Of a stretch of DNA of 34,392 nucleotides, positions 9,236 to 20,158 are shown piece after piece. The stretch's first letter is position 1, and every line of letters starts with the position of its first letter. Below the pieces are notes generated by a model. It did not search any database and had not been told where the DNA came from. It worked only from the letters and a program-made list of their open reading frames with translations. Source of the DNA: Chara braunii (taxonomy: Eukaryota; Streptophyta; Charophyceae; Charales; Characeae); assembly GCA_003427395.1 (NCBI GenBank), contig BFEA01000140.1, positions 2,241,434-2,275,825 on the forward strand. The letters run 5' to 3'. A program made the translations under genes and the position numbers.

Positions 9236-9734
9236 CTCCAGAAGAATACCCAGGTACTTGAGGAACCAGCTCCAGTCTGTGCCTCGAAGAAATACACGCG
9301 TGACAGGCGGCAGCCAGTGTTTCACATGGAACACATGGCGCGCGCCTAGCGCGCACACTCATAATGAGCACTCATGACTCTCGACGGGACCGTCCACGAC
9401 GAGCCAGAGTAAAGACAAAGGCTCCCAAGCTTGCCTGAATGAGAAGGTGAGACCTCCCCGAATCAGTCCAAGACGAATCCAAGAAGGAGGACGGTTTTCC
9501 TAGCGTTCCAATAATAGCAAAAGGGCGAATGATTACCATCGGGAAGCCCTGACGCTGGTACCTGGCGGACAGCCGCCTTTGAGGTGGGACCTAAGGAGAT
9601 ACGGTAGCCAATAGGAGAAGCGTCCAGAAGGGGAGTGCAATCATCGGAAGACGGCGAAGTAGCAAGAGCCTACATACGACTAAGATAGCGAACCAAAGGA
9701 CCAATGTGACGGAGAAGACAAGCGGATCGGTCGC
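9236..9734. other. No gene seen
   Basis: Roughly 500 bp without a convincing coding region. The minus strand has a frame with few stops, but no domain I can name. Confidence 0.4.
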
Positions 9735-11170
9735 ACACTGTGAGAACACTACTGTTCTCAATCATTTCCCCTCCCGACTTTTTCCCCACCACACTATGTC
9801 TCACTAACAAACCCACTATTGAATTATACATCGCCAACCATAATAGATTCCCGGCCCCCCTTCTTATGAGTGTTCGCCCCCCCACCCACCTCCTTCCCGT
9901 ATCCGCAAACCACCCCCCCCAAAAAAAAGTATAGTCCAACCCCAACCTGTCTTCCCCTCCGACTTCCCCACCCACCGCGGCCATACACACTAGCCCTCAC
10001 CTCAGCCCCTCTCCGCCGACCAAACTCCCCCCCAGAAGCATATTCCAATCCCGATCTGTCCTCCCCCTCGACTTTCCCACCCACTGCGGTGATGCACACC
10101 AGCCCTTACCCCAGCCNCCCCCCCCCGACCTAACTCCCCCCCAAACGGCCCATCCCCCCATTCACCCCCAAGGATCCCTCCCTACCCACATACAACATAG
10201 CCCAGTCCCCTCACCCGGATCGATCTCTCCCTTTCACATTTATCCGCAAACTCCCCCCCCAAAAAGAAGTATAGTCCAACCCCAACCTGTCTTCCCCTCC
10301 GACTTCCCCACCCACCGCGGCCATACACACTAGCCCTCACCTCAGCCCCCCTCCACCGATCAAACTTCCCGCCAGAAGCATATTACAATCCCGATCTGTC
10401 CTCTCCCTTGACTTTCCCACCCGCTGCGGTGACGCACACCAGCCCTTACCCCAGCCTCGCCCCGCCGACCTAACTCCCTCCCACGACCTAACTCACCCGG
10501 ATCGATCTCTCCCCTTCACATTCTTTCTCAGTGTCCCTGGCGCCTCTCCCCTTCCCGGATCTCCCCCGTCCCTCTCCCGAATTCCGGCAACCCCCTTCGA
10601 CCAAGAATCCAACCCCTCTCGCCAGTTAATTCAACCCCTTGCCCACAAGCTGCCACGCCACGTCCTTCCAGTTCACTCCAGATAAGATAACTAATCGTCT
10701 CCACCCCACTACTCTCTTCCACTTATTCATTTCCATCGTTCACTGCCCAAATAGCAACGCCCCTTCAGCATGACCAGACTGTAATCACCACCTACAACAC
10801 AGGCCGGTCTCCTCACCCAGATCGATATCCCCCATTCAACTTCTCTCCCAGTGACCCAGTCGCCTCCCCCCTCCCCGGCTCTTCTTCGCCCCTCCCCCAA
10901 ATTTCAGCAATCCCCTTCGACCACGAATCCAATCCCTCCCGCCCATTAATCCAACCCCTCGCCCACAAGCTGCCACTCCACGACCCTCCAGGTCCTTCCC
11001 AATAAGATAACTAATTGCCGTCATCCCACTCTTCTCCTCCACCTAATTCATCTCCCTCGTTCACTCCCCAGTAGCAACGCGCCTTCATCACAACCTGACC
11101 GTCATCACCACCTCACCACCTCACCACCTCACCACCTCACCGCCATCACCACCTTCAACGCCCCCTCTAG
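9735..11170 (+). repeat. C-rich tandem repeat block, probable 5' UTR monomers of LINE B
   Basis: One strand is almost purely C/T/A with very few G. Two long units repeat: 9904-10137 against 10243-10478 (sharing AGTATAGTCCAACCCCAACC, CACCGCGGCCATACACACTA and CACACCAGCCCTTACCCCAG), and 10496-10825 against about 10826-11090 (sharing CGACCA-GAATCCAA, CCCACAAGCTGCCAC and ATAAGATAACTAAT). It ends with CACCACCT microsatellite at about 11100-11150, followed by the LINE B ORF1. Tandem 5' monomers ahead of ORF1 are known as promoters in some mammalian L1 families; that role here is inferred. It contains one N at 10117. Confidence 0.65.
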
Positions 11171-11429
11171 TCACTTCCTCCCTCGGTCGAAATAGCACAT
11201 TCCAGCCGAACTACTAATCATAAGAACACCACCCTACCAGAGCGAGTTATACTGATCTAAGAATAATCAAACAAATTTCATAACTCACGCAGTTAACCTT
11301 TTTTTTTTTTTTTTTAACCGAACTCCATCCGCCGGCTGGCGATTCCTACATCACAGCACCGTGCTGCAAACACCTTTCCATCAATCACCCCTAACACGAT
11401 CATAGAATCACACTCCATCCTCCAGGCCC
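11171..11429 (+). other. LINE B leader between tandem repeats and ORF1
   Basis: C/A-rich non-coding sequence with a long T run at about 11300-11316. Its position suits the 5' UTR of LINE B. No gene is visible. Confidence 0.4.
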
Positions 11430-12794
11430 TTGACAGACCTAACTTCGTATCCACTCCGATCCTACCCCATTTTTCGCCCCAGGTCGCTACAGCGCCTGTC
11501 AGGCTCATTCCAATCCATTTCTCAGAACCACATTGCACAGACCCACTCCGACCCTATTCTTACCACCCACTCTCAGCCTCCTGCGCTCTGTCCACCTACG
11601 AACAACTCAGACCGCATCCACACAATCTGTTCACGAAGTCCGCTCAAGTCCAGTACTTCGCTAGCAAGACCATCACCAAAAGGTACAGAAATGCAGAGCC
11701 CTGGGTCCAACGAGACTCCAGGGTCCTTCCAGCAAACTCTCCAAGGGACGTTCGCCAATGGCCGCACAACACAACCGAACAAAGGGTCAGCAAAGATCAT
11801 CGACAACGAAGCCTTGAAGTTTATCATTGAAAAAAACAAAGTGCAAGGAGAAAGAGTGATAAAAAAGCAACCGAACACGGAAGGGAATGCAGAAGAAACC
11901 ATTATCTGGAAATATCCAGGCGACAAAGTGGCTGAACTGGACGAATCCCATGAGAGACACGCAGTGATCTTCAACTTCGCAAGAAATGGAGCAGACCTGA
12001 TGCCAGCAGAGAAAAGGAAGTGGATAACTGAAACAATTAGAAAGGAAGACAAATTAAAATCGTCAACCGAATCTTTCTCTCTTATGAACCTGGGTCGCAC
12101 AACAGTGATGGTGATCTTCAATTCGGAGGAGCATGCCAGAATCGCAGCAGAAATGAAATCGAGGAACTGCAGTGGGTCAATTTGCACGATCACACAGTGG
12201 AAGAAACAAACAAACGCAAGAACCAACCTCTCCTTCTCAGTCTCATACAAGCAGACTCTGTTAAAAGAACAGTTTTGGGTCTAGTTTGACATAATCCGGC
12301 CAGGCTACCATGGGCTGGTGGTGGACAGACTGGAAAGACAATATCCGGCAAACAAAATTATCAAATGGATCTTACCAATGTCAGACTTCTTGTCCCCTCA
12401 CGTGGGAACGATGACCGTCGTCCTGGAAGTGAAGGCCGATGATCCTCCGATCTTCCCTCAAATATGGGAATTCCAAATCCAAGATAGGATACAGGAAATC
12501 ATCGTCTCCACCAAAGCGTCCCCGATCTGCTTCAGATGCAGGGAGAGGGGCCATGTCGGTTCTGATCCTGCATGCCCCAAGTTCCCAAAGAATCAGAAGG
12601 AAAAGAAACTGCATCCCAACATGTTGGTCGAGGTAGAGGATGTGTCGGGGACATGGTACATAGTCGACCCCACCTATGATGGGTGGGCGTTCGATGATAA
12701 CCTGGAGGAACAAGAGTGGGTTTGGCATTTCACTGAAAAGGAACCATCGATGAAGAAACCTGACATCTTCCCCCCAGCAGACAACAGGTGGTAG
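11430..12794 (+). pseudogene. LINE B ORF1 (nucleic-acid binding, CCHC knuckle)
   Basis: An ORF1-type protein that would coat the LINE RNA. The first part (to about residue 85) is Ser/Pro-rich. The middle has a globular region (HAVIFNFARNGADL, TVMVIFNSEEHARIAAEM) followed after one in-frame TAG (12282-12284) by GYHGLVVDRLERQYP and IKWILPMSDF. The zinc knuckle CFRCRERGHVGSDPAC has C-x2-C-x4-H-x6-C spacing, longer at the end than the usual x4. A second in-frame TAG stops it at 12792-12794, but the same frame remains readable to about 12943 (EEY-stop). The order, a globular domain then a knuckle, resembles plant L1 ORF1. Confidence 0.8.
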
Positions 12795-13730
12795 AAGAAG
12801 GCCACAGGCAAAGAGACAGGCAATCCAACAAAGATCAAAGCAGTCCCGATTAATGATTCCCATGTCATCCTAGAAGAAAAGGCAAGAGAGAACCTGATTT
12901 GGGACCTGGATCCGATAAGGGAACAGGTGCAAGAAGAATATTAAAAAAAAAACAGAGCGGTTCCAGACCAGAATCCAAAATATCATCACCAGCAGGGAGG
13001 AAGAGGCAAAACAAGAATTTGCCAACAAGAGAACGAAGGAAGAAGGAAGGAACAAAGAGGGGAGCGAACCAGACGCCAAAAAAAGAAGAGGGACAGTGAA
13101 TGGTAACAACGAAGGATTACTGCACCCTTCCAAAGAAGGACAGCAAACAGATCCATCGGAAGGAGACCAGGGACACAGCGGTAAGTCTGTTGAGACCACA
13201 GGAACTTCAGGTCCTAGTAGCAATGAGGATGATTCAGGAAGGAGATCCCTCCAATGGCTGAAGGAGTACATTGAGAAGGTGAACGCAGACCGGGAACACC
13301 TCTTTGACATCCTCGCAGCTTGCTTGAAGCACATGGAAAGAACGCAAAATCAAAAAAAAAACACAACTTCAGGCTTCAAGACGTCCCCGAACCATTTTGA
13401 CCTCCTGGTCAAAGCAGAGGAGTTCTCTGAGTATGCAGCATTCAGATACGCAAAGAAGAAGAGGGCAAGGGAACAAGGGATGAGGCACAAGGACATAACA
13501 CAAGCTGACTCCAAGGATGCACTGAGCGATTGGAGATCCAAAAAATGGACAACCTCCATGAACCCGAATAAGAAAGGGAACAGCAAAGGTCAGGCTGGAA
13601 GAACCGGCAGAGAAATCAGCAAGGAGTGAACTTGAACAGGAAATTTCAGTGGTTGAAGCCCAGACTGAGAAGCTCAAGAAATTGAACACGGCATATGAAT
13701 CGGAGTACTTCACACTCAAACAGATTGCAG
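12795..13730 (+). pseudogene. LINE B ORF1 C-terminal charged/coiled-coil region, frameshifted
   Basis: Continuation in three frames: Lys/Arg-rich stretches around 12900-13100, then an open piece 13096-13629 with LQWLKEYIEKVNADREHL and Lys/Arg-rich segments, then in another frame a heptad-like stretch (SVVEAQTEKLKKLNTAYESE, about 13640-13705). The heptads suggest a coiled coil, common in ORF1 proteins that trimerise, but placement at the ORF1 end is inferred. Frameshifts at about 12945 and 13600 break it. Confidence 0.55.
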
Positions 13731-13746
13731 ACGGCAAAGCCCAGAG

Positions 13747-16700
13747 GTGTTGGGGCAAGTGCAATTTGCTAGTCTGACTCTGATGGGACTATACACAACA
13801 GAACTCGTGTTAGGGAAGGATGCGGACAACGAAACGGGGAGATGGTGCATATTGGATATGAAATGGAGAGACGAGGAATTTAGAATCATCAACATTTATG
13901 CTCCCAATAACCCAACAGAAAGAGCAGAACTCATACAAAATGTTGGGCAACTCGTACCACCAGTCAAAGCATGCATCATAGCAGGGGACTGGAACGCTAC
14001 CCTTAACCCGAACAACGATAGGATCTCTAGGGCAGCAGCCACCCAAGCCTCCCAAGAAGCAGCTCCTGTGCTCAAACTTATGTTGCACCACAGTCTCGTG
14101 GACCCATTCCGGATCCTACACCCAAATAGGAAAGCCTTCTCGCTGGTGAAGAAGAACCATGCACAACACAACTTTCTCCTGGATCGATTACTTTATCACC
14201 TCTGAGAGTCTAATGGGAACAATTGAAGAAACTGACATCCTGGCACTGGCTTCTTATGCAAGACTGGACCACAAACCAATCGAGGTAATCTTCAACTTTG
14301 ACCAGTATATTACCAAAGGATTTAGCTTTCACAAGCTAAACAACTCCCTTCTCCTAAGCAATTCCTTCCGAGAAGGAGTTATGACCTGCTCGCAGAACTC
14401 CAAGGGCATGTTATTAGAGGGACAGGACAGATGGAAATGGTTTCAAGACAGTTACCTCTCACTATCACAATCGGTAGCCCGTTTGTCCAGGAAATTAGCT
14501 AGAGACAGAAAGGCAAGGAAACAATCATTGGAAATAACATTGAGGATAGCAGAATCTAACCTTATAGATCAACCCTCGTCAGCCCTCTACTCGGCCACAT
14601 TTGAACAAGCGAGAGAAGAATTGGCGCTCTGGAGACAATGGGAACTGAAAGGCTTACAAATAAGAGCATGTATGACAGAGTACAAACTGAATGAATCAAT
14701 GACCAAATTCTTCTTCGCAAAAATAAGAGCCAACCAAAGGTCGAACTCAATAGAAGGACTCAAAGAATTATCAGGGGGTCAGGTCACGAGGAACAACAGT
14801 GAGGGTATGTTAGAAATCGCCAAAAGCTTCTATAAGGAGCTATATGAGACTAAGACGACCTCCTCTCCACCAGCGTCAGTAAGGGAAGCTAGATCCAAAA
14901 TGTTGCAGTTCTTGGACAAGACGATTACAACAGAACAAACAACTAACTTGGATAAACCAATCACCATAGATAAATTAAAAGCGGCACTCCGCTACATGAA
15001 CAACGATAAGTCTCCAGGAATTGATGGTCTTACCAAGGAATTTTGGGAACAAGCCTGAACGCTGATGGGAACGGACCTTCTCCACGTCTATCAGGATAGC
15101 TGGGACAAGGGCGGAATGGGAGAACTGCTAAGCAGCAGCGTGGTGACCCTACTATACAAGAAGGGGGACAGGGAAGACATCCGAAATTACAGGCCAATCT
15201 CACTACTCACCCTTCCCTACAAAATTCTAGCTAAAGCCTTAGCTTTAAGGATACTGGACCTCACGGACAAATGTTTCCACATAGACCAAGCCGGCTTCAT
15301 CCCAGGGAGATATATACTAGACAATGTCCTCACTTTGAGTGAAGCAGTAAGGAAAGTCAAGGAGAAAAAATTGAATGCCGCATATGTTCTTTGACTTCGA
15401 AAAGGCCTATGACTAAGTGAATTGGGCCTTCCTGGATGCAAGCATGGAGAAAATGGGAGTGGGACCCAACTTCAGGAAGTGGGTCAGAGTCTTGTACAAT
15501 GATGGATCAGGATGTGTACAAGTCAATGGTTTGCTNTCTGACCGTTATCCAATCTCCCGGTCAGTGAGGCAAGGGGATCCCCTAGCCCCGCCGATCTTCC
15601 TGTTCGTAATGGAAGCCATAGCATCCTTTTTGCACAAAGACCCTTCGATTCACAGACGTCCCGAGCTCAACACCGGTTCTCCCCACCATATCCAATTCCC
15701 AAAAGTGATAATATTCGTTGATAACCTCACTGTCCTCATTAGGGCATCAGATTCCTCAATCAATGCAATAGTCAAGGCAATGGAAGAGTTCAGGTTAGCT
15801 TCGGAAATGAAGATAAATTAGAAGAAAACGGTGGGGTGGTGGTTGTCAGAGGAGGAACTACCTCCAATGACAGGCCCAGAAGCAGAAATGACATGGGAGA
15901 GACCTGATAACCCCACGAGATACCTGGGGATAATGGTTACCAAGGAAGGTCCTTTCCCGCAAATGGCACAAAACTCGCTAACAAATCAAATAAACAGGAT
16001 GGGAAGATGGGGCAACACATTTAACTCAAATGCTAGGAAGAGCTCTGACAATCAATACGTCCGTGTTATCGATGATGTGGTACATAGCTTCCATCTGGAC
16101 CATACCAGATCCAACTATTAAGGAACTCAACAGCAGAGCGATGGCATACCTCTGGTCAGGTGACCCTAACAACACAAAGTACATTCCTACAATAGCCTGG
16201 CATTACATAACTAGGAGCCGTCAAAAGGGGGACTAGGGATAATCGACCCCAAACAAGAAACCAAGGCTCTACAGATCAAATGGGTAGTTAAACTACTGAC
16301 CCAATCCAGGCTGGCATGGCACAAGTTGGCCCTGGACAGCATCAGATCTTTAGCTCCAGTCCAGACCCCAGATAATATGTCAGGCCTCTTTTGGATAATG
16401 AGCAAGGATTGGGCTCTGAAAACAGGCAGGAGAAGGCACGGGAAACTTCGCAGCAAGACGATACACAGCCCCCCACCCCTTACTGGACAACACTTATCAG
16501 GATTTGGAGGGAGATAATGCCTAAACAGGTTAAGAAACCCAAATCCAAAGAAGATGTGTTGCGGCAGCCTCTTTTCAGGAACCAGAACGTCAAAGACGAA
16601 GGAGACCAGCCTCTGTCGTTAGTAGGAGGTCAGAGATGGCTTTCTAGGATTAAGCACGGGATTTGGAAGGTGAGTCACATTTGGGACGAAGAGAAAAAAA

Positions 16701-17750
16701 GACTGGATTGATGAGAATCAGCTAAAGGTTCGACTAAAGGGCTGTCACCGCCGGGACGAGAATCTATCAACCAACAGCATCCCTGACAATTGGAAAGAGC
16801 TATTGAAAGAAGACTTTTCATGGAAACCAGGGGGATGGGGACTGGTAACACATTACAGTACCAGTGAAATAGTATCAATTCAATCGCAGATCTCCTGGTT
16901 CGGCTCGCGCCGGAGTCTTTATCTCCTTCCCCTTAGATCGATCGAACCCCAAATCCATTACCATTCAGAACACCGACCCACAAGAAGTAACTCCTACACG
17001 TTAAGAAAGGTGAGAGTATTGGGAAGTCGGCCGAAAACTTTATTCCATACGGAGACAGCAATCCAAGACCTTGAATTTGACCCAGAAGAATGGGCTTGGC
17101 CCTCAAAAGCTAGCAGATTACGTAAGACCCCCTCTAAAATAGCACAATACATAGTGAAGATGGGATACAGAAGGCTTCTAAGAACCAAAGATCCTGAGCC
17201 AGGAATCAAAGAAAGATGGACGAAAGTGCTTGGACAAAGAATAGAACCAATTTCAGAACTCCCTTGGCGAAAGTATAAGTCAATGCGCCCAGTCAAGATA
17301 AGAAGTCTCCAATGGCTGATCACCTACAACGCCCTCCCTGTGAATGCCTGGCTTCATGTCCGAAGAAACAACAACGATCCAAACAGTTCGGACCAGTGTA
17401 CGGTATGCCAGATAACGAACAGGAGGATATAGTACACTGTCTGATCATTTGTAAACTCGCTACTGACCTGTGGACAAGAGTGTCAGCGCTATGGGACCAG
17501 TTATTCCCCTACCCGAACACCCAATCCAACTTCTCTTATGGACTAACACCTCCTCTTTCTCCAACAAATCGGAATGCATCTGGTTTGGAATAATCACGAA
17601 GGCTACGCTGTCGGCTATTTGGAAGGAGAGATGCATCAGGACAATCGGCAAGACTAGCAATCCAACTGAACAAGTATGGGCCACCACGAAAATGCTAATG
17701 GAAACCAATATCCGGTGCCAATAGAAGAAGGTCAGATTCCAAGTTCAGTA
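13747..17750 (+). pseudogene. LINE B ORF2: endonuclease fragment, reverse transcriptase, zinc-finger tail
   Basis: Would encode the endonuclease/reverse transcriptase for target-primed integration. The endonuclease starts late: IINIYAPNN, IIAGDWNATLNP, IDYFITSESL and RLDHKPIEV are present, but the W-N-V-N-G and Q-E-T-H-L blocks are missing. The RT shows YMNNDKSPGIDGLTKEFW, IRNYRPISLLTLPYK, QAGFIPGRYILDNVLT, FDFEKAYD followed by a TAA (15414-15416), SVRQGDPLAPPIF, and FVDN (15714-15725) where FADD is expected. Later come PTRYLGIMV, NMSGLFWIMSKDWA, RIRSLQWL-like RSLQWLITYNALP and the Cys/His tail C-x2-C...H-C. Breaks include a frameshift at about 14170, TGA at 15056-15058, a frameshift at about 15390, TAG at 15819-15821 and several after 16030. 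Confidence 0.87.
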
Positions 17751-18183
17751 AAATCCAGAGAAGCAGCAAGAGCTGATATCAAGCTTTAACAGAGTGTGGC
17801 TAGTCCAGGGGAAGATAGCTGAGATACAGGCGTTACAAGTCAGATGGAAGGACTGGCACAATTCATCGGTTCCCTCGAGAAGGACAACTCCCGATCAGAA
17901 AGAACAACAGGACTTCAGGGTGACATAAATTCCAGCGTGACCGACTCAAACAGCAAGTCTTTGGGTTTTTTGCCGTATTGTCTAACTGATTGATTCTGAC
18001 TAAGGATCGAAGAGGAAACCCAGAGAATGGCAAGCTGACAGTCAATCTTCCATGGGGTTTGGAGTAATCAATGCTGATCAGTGACCCTTCGCCCAGACAG
18101 AAGGGGGCGTGGGTGAGGTCAGTTATGTAAATTGAACTGCTATCACCTACAGGGGGATTAGGAACCGATCTGACGCTCCCGGC
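17751..18183 (+). other. LINE B 3' UTR
   Basis: Non-coding tail that shares scattered exact words with the LINE C tail: GACAGTCAATC, GTAATCAATGCTGATCAG / GTAGTCAATGCTGGTCAG and CTGACGCTCCC. The element appears to end near 18183. No poly(A) is present. Confidence 0.6.
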
Positions 18184-18216
18184 ACCTTGTACTCCAACTA
18201 TTATTAATTATTCTTC

Positions 18217-18447
18217 GAATAAGAGGGGAGGAGAAAAGGAGGAGGAGAGTGGTTGGCGAAGAAGAAGGGAATTATCATTGGTCTTTGCTGGTGTACATCT
18301 TCTTCTTCGTTCTTTCATCTTCTTCTTCTTCATCTTTCACTCTCTCTCCTCTCGAGTTCATTCGTTTCTTTTTGCAATTGGAGTTATTGGACGGCATTGT
18401 ACTTTCTCATGAACGTGTACTTCGAAATTGGCCAGGATCATAACAGT
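18217..18447 (+). repeat. Dispersed repeat family 2 (LTR-like), copy 2
   Basis: Second copy of 1377-1600, same orientation. It contains GAATAAGAGGGGAGGAG, a CTTCTTCTT-rich block, GGCATTGTACTTTCTCATGA and ACTTCGAAATTGGCCAGGAT with a final ATAACA. It starts about 30 bp after the LINE B end. It may be a solo LTR or LTR fragment. Confidence 0.55.
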
Positions 18448-18890
18448 TTTGTTTTGTTCGAGAAACAACCCGAGCTGATGCTAGGGGTGGCCTGGGGTGC
18501 TGATAGGAGCAGGCACCGCTAGCACTCCCAGGAAGGCTCAATCTATTGCCGGGGAGCATCATCTTGATCTTTACAAATTTCAGGATGAAGAGACAGACAT
18601 GGCCGATACAGGTCAAGAAAGCGACGACTAGTAAATGAGACTGCGAGACTCTCCTAGACACAGAAGGACCCACCAATGAAGGACTCACTAGGGGGAGGAA
18701 TTATGTCATTCCAGATGTTGTTGTCAAACAGTTTGGTCACTCTGGTTGATGGTACTAGAGTCAGCTGGGGGGACTAGACTGGCCCATTGCCCCACTTCCT
18801 GTGCTAAAGGTCACCCAGAGAATGCTGTTGGGTGATAAGGAGAGAGTCCGAGAGACACATTTGCTTCATGTATTATCAGTTCCCACTTTA
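18448..18890. other. No gene seen
   Basis: About 440 bp of intronic sequence between the LTR-like repeat and the U6 copy. No convincing ORF. Confidence 0.4.
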
Positions 18891-18897
18891 ATATATA

Positions 18898-19020
18898 TCG
18901 GGAGACAATCAGAAGATACATCCGTTAAAATTGAAACGATACAGAGAAGATTGGCATGGCCCCTACGCAAGGATGACACGCATAAATCGAGAAATGGTCC
19001 AACTGTTTTTTTTTTTTTTT
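18898..19020 (+). pseudogene. U6 spliceosomal snRNA, probable pseudogene
   Basis: From about 18919 the sequence follows U6: CATCCGTTAAAATTG, then AACGATACAGAGAAGATT with the ACAGAGA box, GCATGGCCCC, CGCAAGGATGACACGC, AAATCGAGAAATGGTCC and a 15-base T run, a perfect Pol III terminator. Compared with plant U6 there are substitutions at conserved sites: AAATTGAAACG for AAATTGGAACG, TTGGCATGG for TTAGCATGG (changing the catalytic AGC triad to GGC) and CCCTACGC for CCCTGCGC. The 5' stem-loop is disrupted: its 3' half (TCGGGAGACA) is separated from the ACATCCG region by about 10 extra bases and its 5' half is missing. A TTCCCAC word and a TATATAT lie immediately upstream, but too close to be the usual plant U6 promoter. 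Probably a dead copy; it lies antisense to the cyclase gene. Confidence 0.88.
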
Positions 19021-19050
19021 GGGGGGGGGGGGACGAAGAAGATAGATTAC

Positions 19051-19234
19051 CCGCGAAGAATCTTTACAATTCTTGGTGCCAACGATTCATCAATCCGTCC
19101 GAATTTCTTTTGTGCCTGTGGAACCTCTGCCTGAGCTAGAACACGCTTGAGACGTACACAACCATCCATGAGAACTTCTCCTTCACAATCCCATTGGGTT
19201 AGGCACCAAACCTCCGGTGAAAGAATAATATCAC
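19051..19234 (-). CDS. Soluble-type adenylyl cyclase, exon 2 of those seen (link between cyclase domains)
   Basis: A 184-nt exon. With the single base from the previous exon it starts [12 protein letters not shown], then [15 protein letters not shown], and ends [10 protein letters not shown]. In soluble cyclases this is the G-[DE]-[IV]-x-[LV]-S-P-E-[VA]-W strand-turn at the end of the first cyclase domain, then the linker to the second. The acceptor is CTTTTCCAG|GTGAT and the donor CGCGG|GTAATC. Two bases of the final Gly codon are completed by exon 3, giving KILRGFLPG. Phase agreement at both sides and the uninterrupted family match make this firm. The donor is only 18 bp from a 12-base C run and about 30 bp from the antisense U6 copy inside the intron. 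Confidence 0.92.
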
Positions 19235-19474
19235 CTGGAAAAGTGCAAGTAACAGTGAAGAATGGATAAGAATTTCAACAGTTGAGACCCTTGAGAATCA
19301 ATGAAATAAAAAGAAGGAGGTGGAAGATTGCCAAACCCTCCCCTGCCAAAAGCATTGCAAACAGTGAGAGGAGGAAGTAAATTTGCAGATAAAATGCTCC
19401 CCAGAATGGAAATGGAGCCAGGGCCAAGGACCTGTTTTTTTAATGAAAAAAAAAAGAAAGAAGCAAGGACACCA

Positions 19475-19548
19475 ACGGGCTTAGCTCAGTTCGTATACCC
19501 ATAAGCTGTTGAAATGCAGACCTGAGTTCAAATCCAAATGGAACCAGA
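19475..19548 (+). repeat. tRNA-like sequence, probable SINE head
   Basis: TTAGCTCAGTTCGTA (19481-19495) fits a Pol III A box and GAGTTCAAATCC (19524-19535) fits a B box, at tRNA-like spacing. The D and acceptor stems do not pair well and no anticodon stem can be set with confidence, so it is more likely a tRNA-derived SINE head or tRNA pseudogene than a working tRNA. Confidence 0.55.
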
Positions 19549-20158
19549 TGAACAAAGAAAGAAGTAGGGACAACCACATTGAGTGCAAGATACCCTTGTT
19601 TGTGGAGACTGAGCACCATTACCGCCTTCCCCAGAGTGGAACACATGCATAGTGGCAAAAAATAGAGCCGTTCCTATGGTGGTGAATACAGCCATATCAC
19701 CTATGTGTTTCGCTCTGGGAGGCCAATAATTGAGATATTGAAAGCAGCAAAGTATCATTATCTGAAACAGCAACTAAAGGCAGAGATTGGGCCTATCTCT
19801 CCAATCAGGCAGCAAGCCTCCTGAGTCATCGGATCAGATTTGATCTGAGGCCCAGAAGGATGACCGAAATCGTGGCCCAGAGGACTAGGCCAAGCAAACC
19901 GCCAGCATGGGTCTCAAGTTCTCAAACGAGCATCCAGGCCCTCCTGCTGTCTCAGCAGCCCAGTCCAGACGAAACGAGGAGACCAGTTACTAGCAGACAA
20001 AGGTCCAGCCCCACTGTGGACAAAAGTCTCCCTGGCAGACCGCCAGTAGCCAAGAACGTGTGGAGTTTGTGGACCATCGTGCCTGTTTGGACATGCAGGA
20101 TCTGAAACGACAGCCGTAGGCCAGACAAAATCAAGAATAGACGAAAACCTGAAGAGTT

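Larger units (their letters stand above)
11430..18183 (+). mobile_element. LINE B: near full-length but dead non-LTR retrotransposon
   Basis: Contains ORF1 with a zinc knuckle, a coiled-coil-like segment, ORF2 with partial endonuclease, reverse transcriptase and a C-terminal Cys/His (zf-RVT-like) region, and a 3' UTR that shares GACAGTCAATC, GGAGTAATCAATGCTGATCA and TAGGAACCGATCTGACGCTC-like words with LINE C. Many in-frame stops and frameshifts, loss of the endonuclease N-terminus and a mutated FADD motif make it inactive. It lies antisense in the cyclase intron. With the C-rich block it may span 9735-18183. Confidence 0.88.
5084..19050 (-). other. Giant intron of the cyclase gene (about 14 kb) filled with mobile DNA
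   Basis: The 5' splice site is GG|GTAATC at 19050 and the 3' splice site is TTCGCAG ending at 5084. Codon phase matches across it (two bases plus one). It contains two antisense LINE copies, C-rich tandem repeats, MITEs, dispersed repeats and a U6 pseudogene. This is 13,967 bp, compared with exons of 184 and 233 bp. Confidence 0.85.

Noticed and set aside
11573-12250. 225-codon minus-strand open frame
   Set aside because: It is the reverse-strand shadow of LINE B ORF1, which has a recognisable zinc knuckle on the plus strand.
12318-12794. Independent CCHC zinc-finger gene
   Set aside because: It is in the same frame as the upstream ORF1 part, separated by a single TAG, so it is the second half of LINE B ORF1.
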